Part shown: piece after piece, positions 7,301-7,632 of the stretch | How positions within the stretch are numbered: position 1 is the first letter of the stretch | How the letters are laid out: the number at the start of each line of letters is the position of its first letter | NCBI GenBank assembly: GCA_030431945.1 | Contig: JAUIIF010000203.1 | Location: 1-7,632 of the forward strand | DNA length: 7,632 nt | DNA from: Bacteroidia bacterium | GTDB lineage: Bacteria; Bacteroidota; Bacteroidia; Chitinophagales; Saprospiraceae | Direction: 5' to 3' | Notes under the pieces: generated by a model | Told to the model about the DNA's origin: nothing | The model's input: the letters and a program-made list of their open reading frames with translations, nothing else | The model's database searches: none | Made by a program: the position numbers and the translations under genes

Positions 7301-7514
7301 CCTGCAACAGCGTGTTACGGAGCGGGCTGACGACGGCGTCCTCCACCGTTCGCGCAGCCGCATTGGGGTAGCTCACCTGCACGCTGATCCGCGGTATCCC
7401 TACCTCCGGCAACAACGATACGGGCAGCCGGCCTGCGGCCAGCAGGCCGAGAACGATGAGCCCGAGGGTCGTGAGAAGGAGGGCAACAGGACGGGAGAGA
7501 AGGGAGCGGAGGAT
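4338..7514 (-). CDS. RND-superfamily efflux transporter permease (AcrB/CusA-like), apparent ATC start
   Basis: The inner-membrane permease of a proton-driven efflux pump, normally joined to a periplasmic adapter and an outer-membrane channel. Counted from 7514 it has 1058 residues, the usual family length, and all 12 helices: TM1 at about 10-30, TM2-TM6 between about 350 and 522, TM7 at about 574-594, TM8-TM12 between about 895 and 1045, with a large periplasmic domain after TM1 and after TM7. Family features include LPVSLLPEVGIPR after TM1, the IEVNEKID segment, Asp415 in TM4 (MIDNSII; AcrB has two Asp here) and VVNDAIIKVD in TM10 with Lys967. A polar linker rich in Ser, Pro and Gln lies near 525-572, and the TM4-TM5 loop is long. 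The first ATG, GTG or TTG in frame is the TTG at 7415, which would remove TM1. Upstream, the frame is open back to a TAA at 7520-7518, and ATC at 7514 sits where homologues begin. No adapter gene is visible. The substrate cannot be told; the family spans metals and organic compounds. Confidence 0.92.
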   Translation of the reverse strand: MLRSLLSRPVALLLTTLGLIVLGLLAAGRLPVSLLPEVGIPRISVQVSYPNAAARTVEDAVVSPLRNTLLQVNRLMGIRSRAREESAVLYLDFPFGTDPDLAFIEVNEKIDQAMNQLPREVARPRVLATDVSDIPVVQLSVTLATPSLAPAGGDGENSEGLLPLSDLARNVLRRRLEQLPEVAFADLSGQQIPRIVVRPETAALRALGLTEADLANLLRSANIELGGLLLDDGYYQYSVRFTGDLRTPADLRQLYLRVGDPETGDERTLPLSDLATVSYEATPPRGLFFHDGAPGIVFTLRKRADARLFDLRENLQALLADLTSEYPDLNFELNNDQTSILRASIDNLSGGLLYGAGFAILVLFAFFREWRRPVLIGLAVPIALLIAVLGFYLAGLSINVISLAGLILGLGLMIDNSIIVLDNMAAYQLSPPATSAAAGGRMKRAVNQTASVTRQRLAAATNEVIRPLISSALTTIAVFLPLVLLSGVAGALFRDQAIAVSLALAASLLVAYFLLPLLMLLVTKKGASSQTSPASEPGQVQNNDGHSLQGGGATPSRSLPPEQSSRNPQRAPAKLLSLLLLLPWLACGYLLLQTLPTRGFPELSRTDFQLRVDWNEALPLTEHRTRVRALTDNFLEKFGGSASAFIGEHQFLLAEENQAVNATEVQFFLEDPPAADFARDWLAEQRATYPAATLSFQPLANLFDRIFLNDDPFLEVRLRAAGDRETPGWEEVQPLLAELRTAGFAPQPPPRSEGVALRLNYPQLRISRVGAEQLRARLLTLFSEHEVTRLRANDRAIPVLLAGADALTRERLLRATVTNQDGNAIPLRYLIATTTESDYQVLTADGAGEYLALGFAGELTAAEIARLESVMRQFPAFTSQLAGRFLTDQTRVGELGGVLAVSLLLLYLILAAQFEGLRLPFVVLLVVPVSLVGSLLALWLTGGSLNLLSLIGMVVTGGIVVNDAIIKVDMIERGRQAGLPLAVAMAEASRRRLRAIVMTSLTTMLALVPVLFTSGLGAELQQPLAITVIGGLVVGTLSSLYVVPQLYRLFSGAAAGAK

Positions 7515-7540
7515 GGGTTAGGGTTTGAATCACAAAATAG

Positions 7541-7571
7541 CACAATTATCATGCATCAGTGCGGTTTTTAA
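7541..7571 (-). promoter_or_regulatory. Weak Bacteroidota-type promoter before the RND gene
   Basis: Bacteroidota housekeeping promoters have a -7 box TAnnTTTG with TTG about 19-21 bases upstream. The minus strand has TAATTGTG at 7548-7541 (one mismatch to the conserved bases) and TTA at 7571-7569 (one mismatch), 20 bases apart. The box ends 26 bases before the apparent ATC start, giving a short leader. The surroundings are AT-rich, as expected for a promoter. Both boxes are imperfect, so this is only a candidate. Confidence 0.3.
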
Positions 7572-7583
7572 CACCAAAAAATT

Positions 7584-7632
7584 ATGCTTAATGTTCACCC
7601 AACCGAAATCATAACGCTAATAAATAAATTGT
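7584..7632 (+). CDS. Possible start of a divergent gene, cut by the right edge (doubtful)
   Basis: From the ATG at 7584 the + strand is open for 16 codons to the edge, reading MLNVHPTEIITLINKL. The composition looks protein-like, and a divergent neighbour would fit the AT-rich spacer at 7515-7583. There is no recognisable motif, no Shine-Dalgarno and no clear promoter box, and 16 open codons can easily occur by chance. The minus strand at the same place has stops in all three frames, so no upstream minus-strand gene reaches in beyond about 7597. Confidence 0.2.
   Translation, partial: MLNVHPTEIITLINKL

Noticed and set aside
7315..7545. 76-residue minus-strand ORF from the TTG at 7545
   Set aside because: It runs one frame off the RND gene over its first 200 bases and encodes Pro/Arg/Ser-rich sequence typical of an out-of-frame reading. 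It matters only as a possible donor of a start if an indel is found near 7520.
6942..7571. 209-residue + strand ORF opposite the start of the RND gene
   Set aside because: It is long but antisense to conserved RND sequence including TM1, rich in Arg, Gln and Gly, and without any motif.

Overview
The window looks like a piece of a GC-rich Bacteroidota chromosome, possibly from the Saprospiria/Lewinella branch. This rests on the type of RND transporter, the lack of clear Shine-Dalgarno sites before the two large genes, and the compact single-strand layout. It is a judgement from recalled family features, not a database match. Everything I can support as a gene, apart from one doubtful right-edge ORF, is on the minus strand, so transcription runs from right to left.

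Reading with transcription: positions 7515-7632 are AT-rich and hold a weak Bacteroidota-like promoter for the first gene. Positions 4338-7514 encode an RND-superfamily efflux permease. Its first membrane helix lies upstream of any ATG, GTG or TTG start, and the apparent start is an ATC codon. A 133-base gap with two small hairpins follows. Positions 734-4204 encode a 1156-residue protein with about 13 predicted membrane segments and a C-terminal patatin-type lipase domain (oxyanion-hole DGGG, nucleophile motif GASGG, catalytic-Asp motif DAG). No adapter or outer-membrane channel gene for the RND pump is visible.

At about position 720 the base composition changes sharply. The left 720 bases are AT-rich and hold small, unfamiliar elements. 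These are six perfect tandem copies of a 10-bp unit whose minus strand can form a G-quadruplex, a leader with two mutually exclusive hairpins next to an AGGAG, a 78-residue secreted peptide with four cysteines, a 38-base near-perfect hairpin, and the first 49 codons of a lipoprotein-like gene that runs off the left edge.

The two large genes may be co-transcribed and both act at the membrane, but nothing shows a shared pathway. The left block (secreted Cys peptide, structured spacer, lipoprotein-like gene) is the best candidate for something undescribed. Its function cannot be read from sequence alone.
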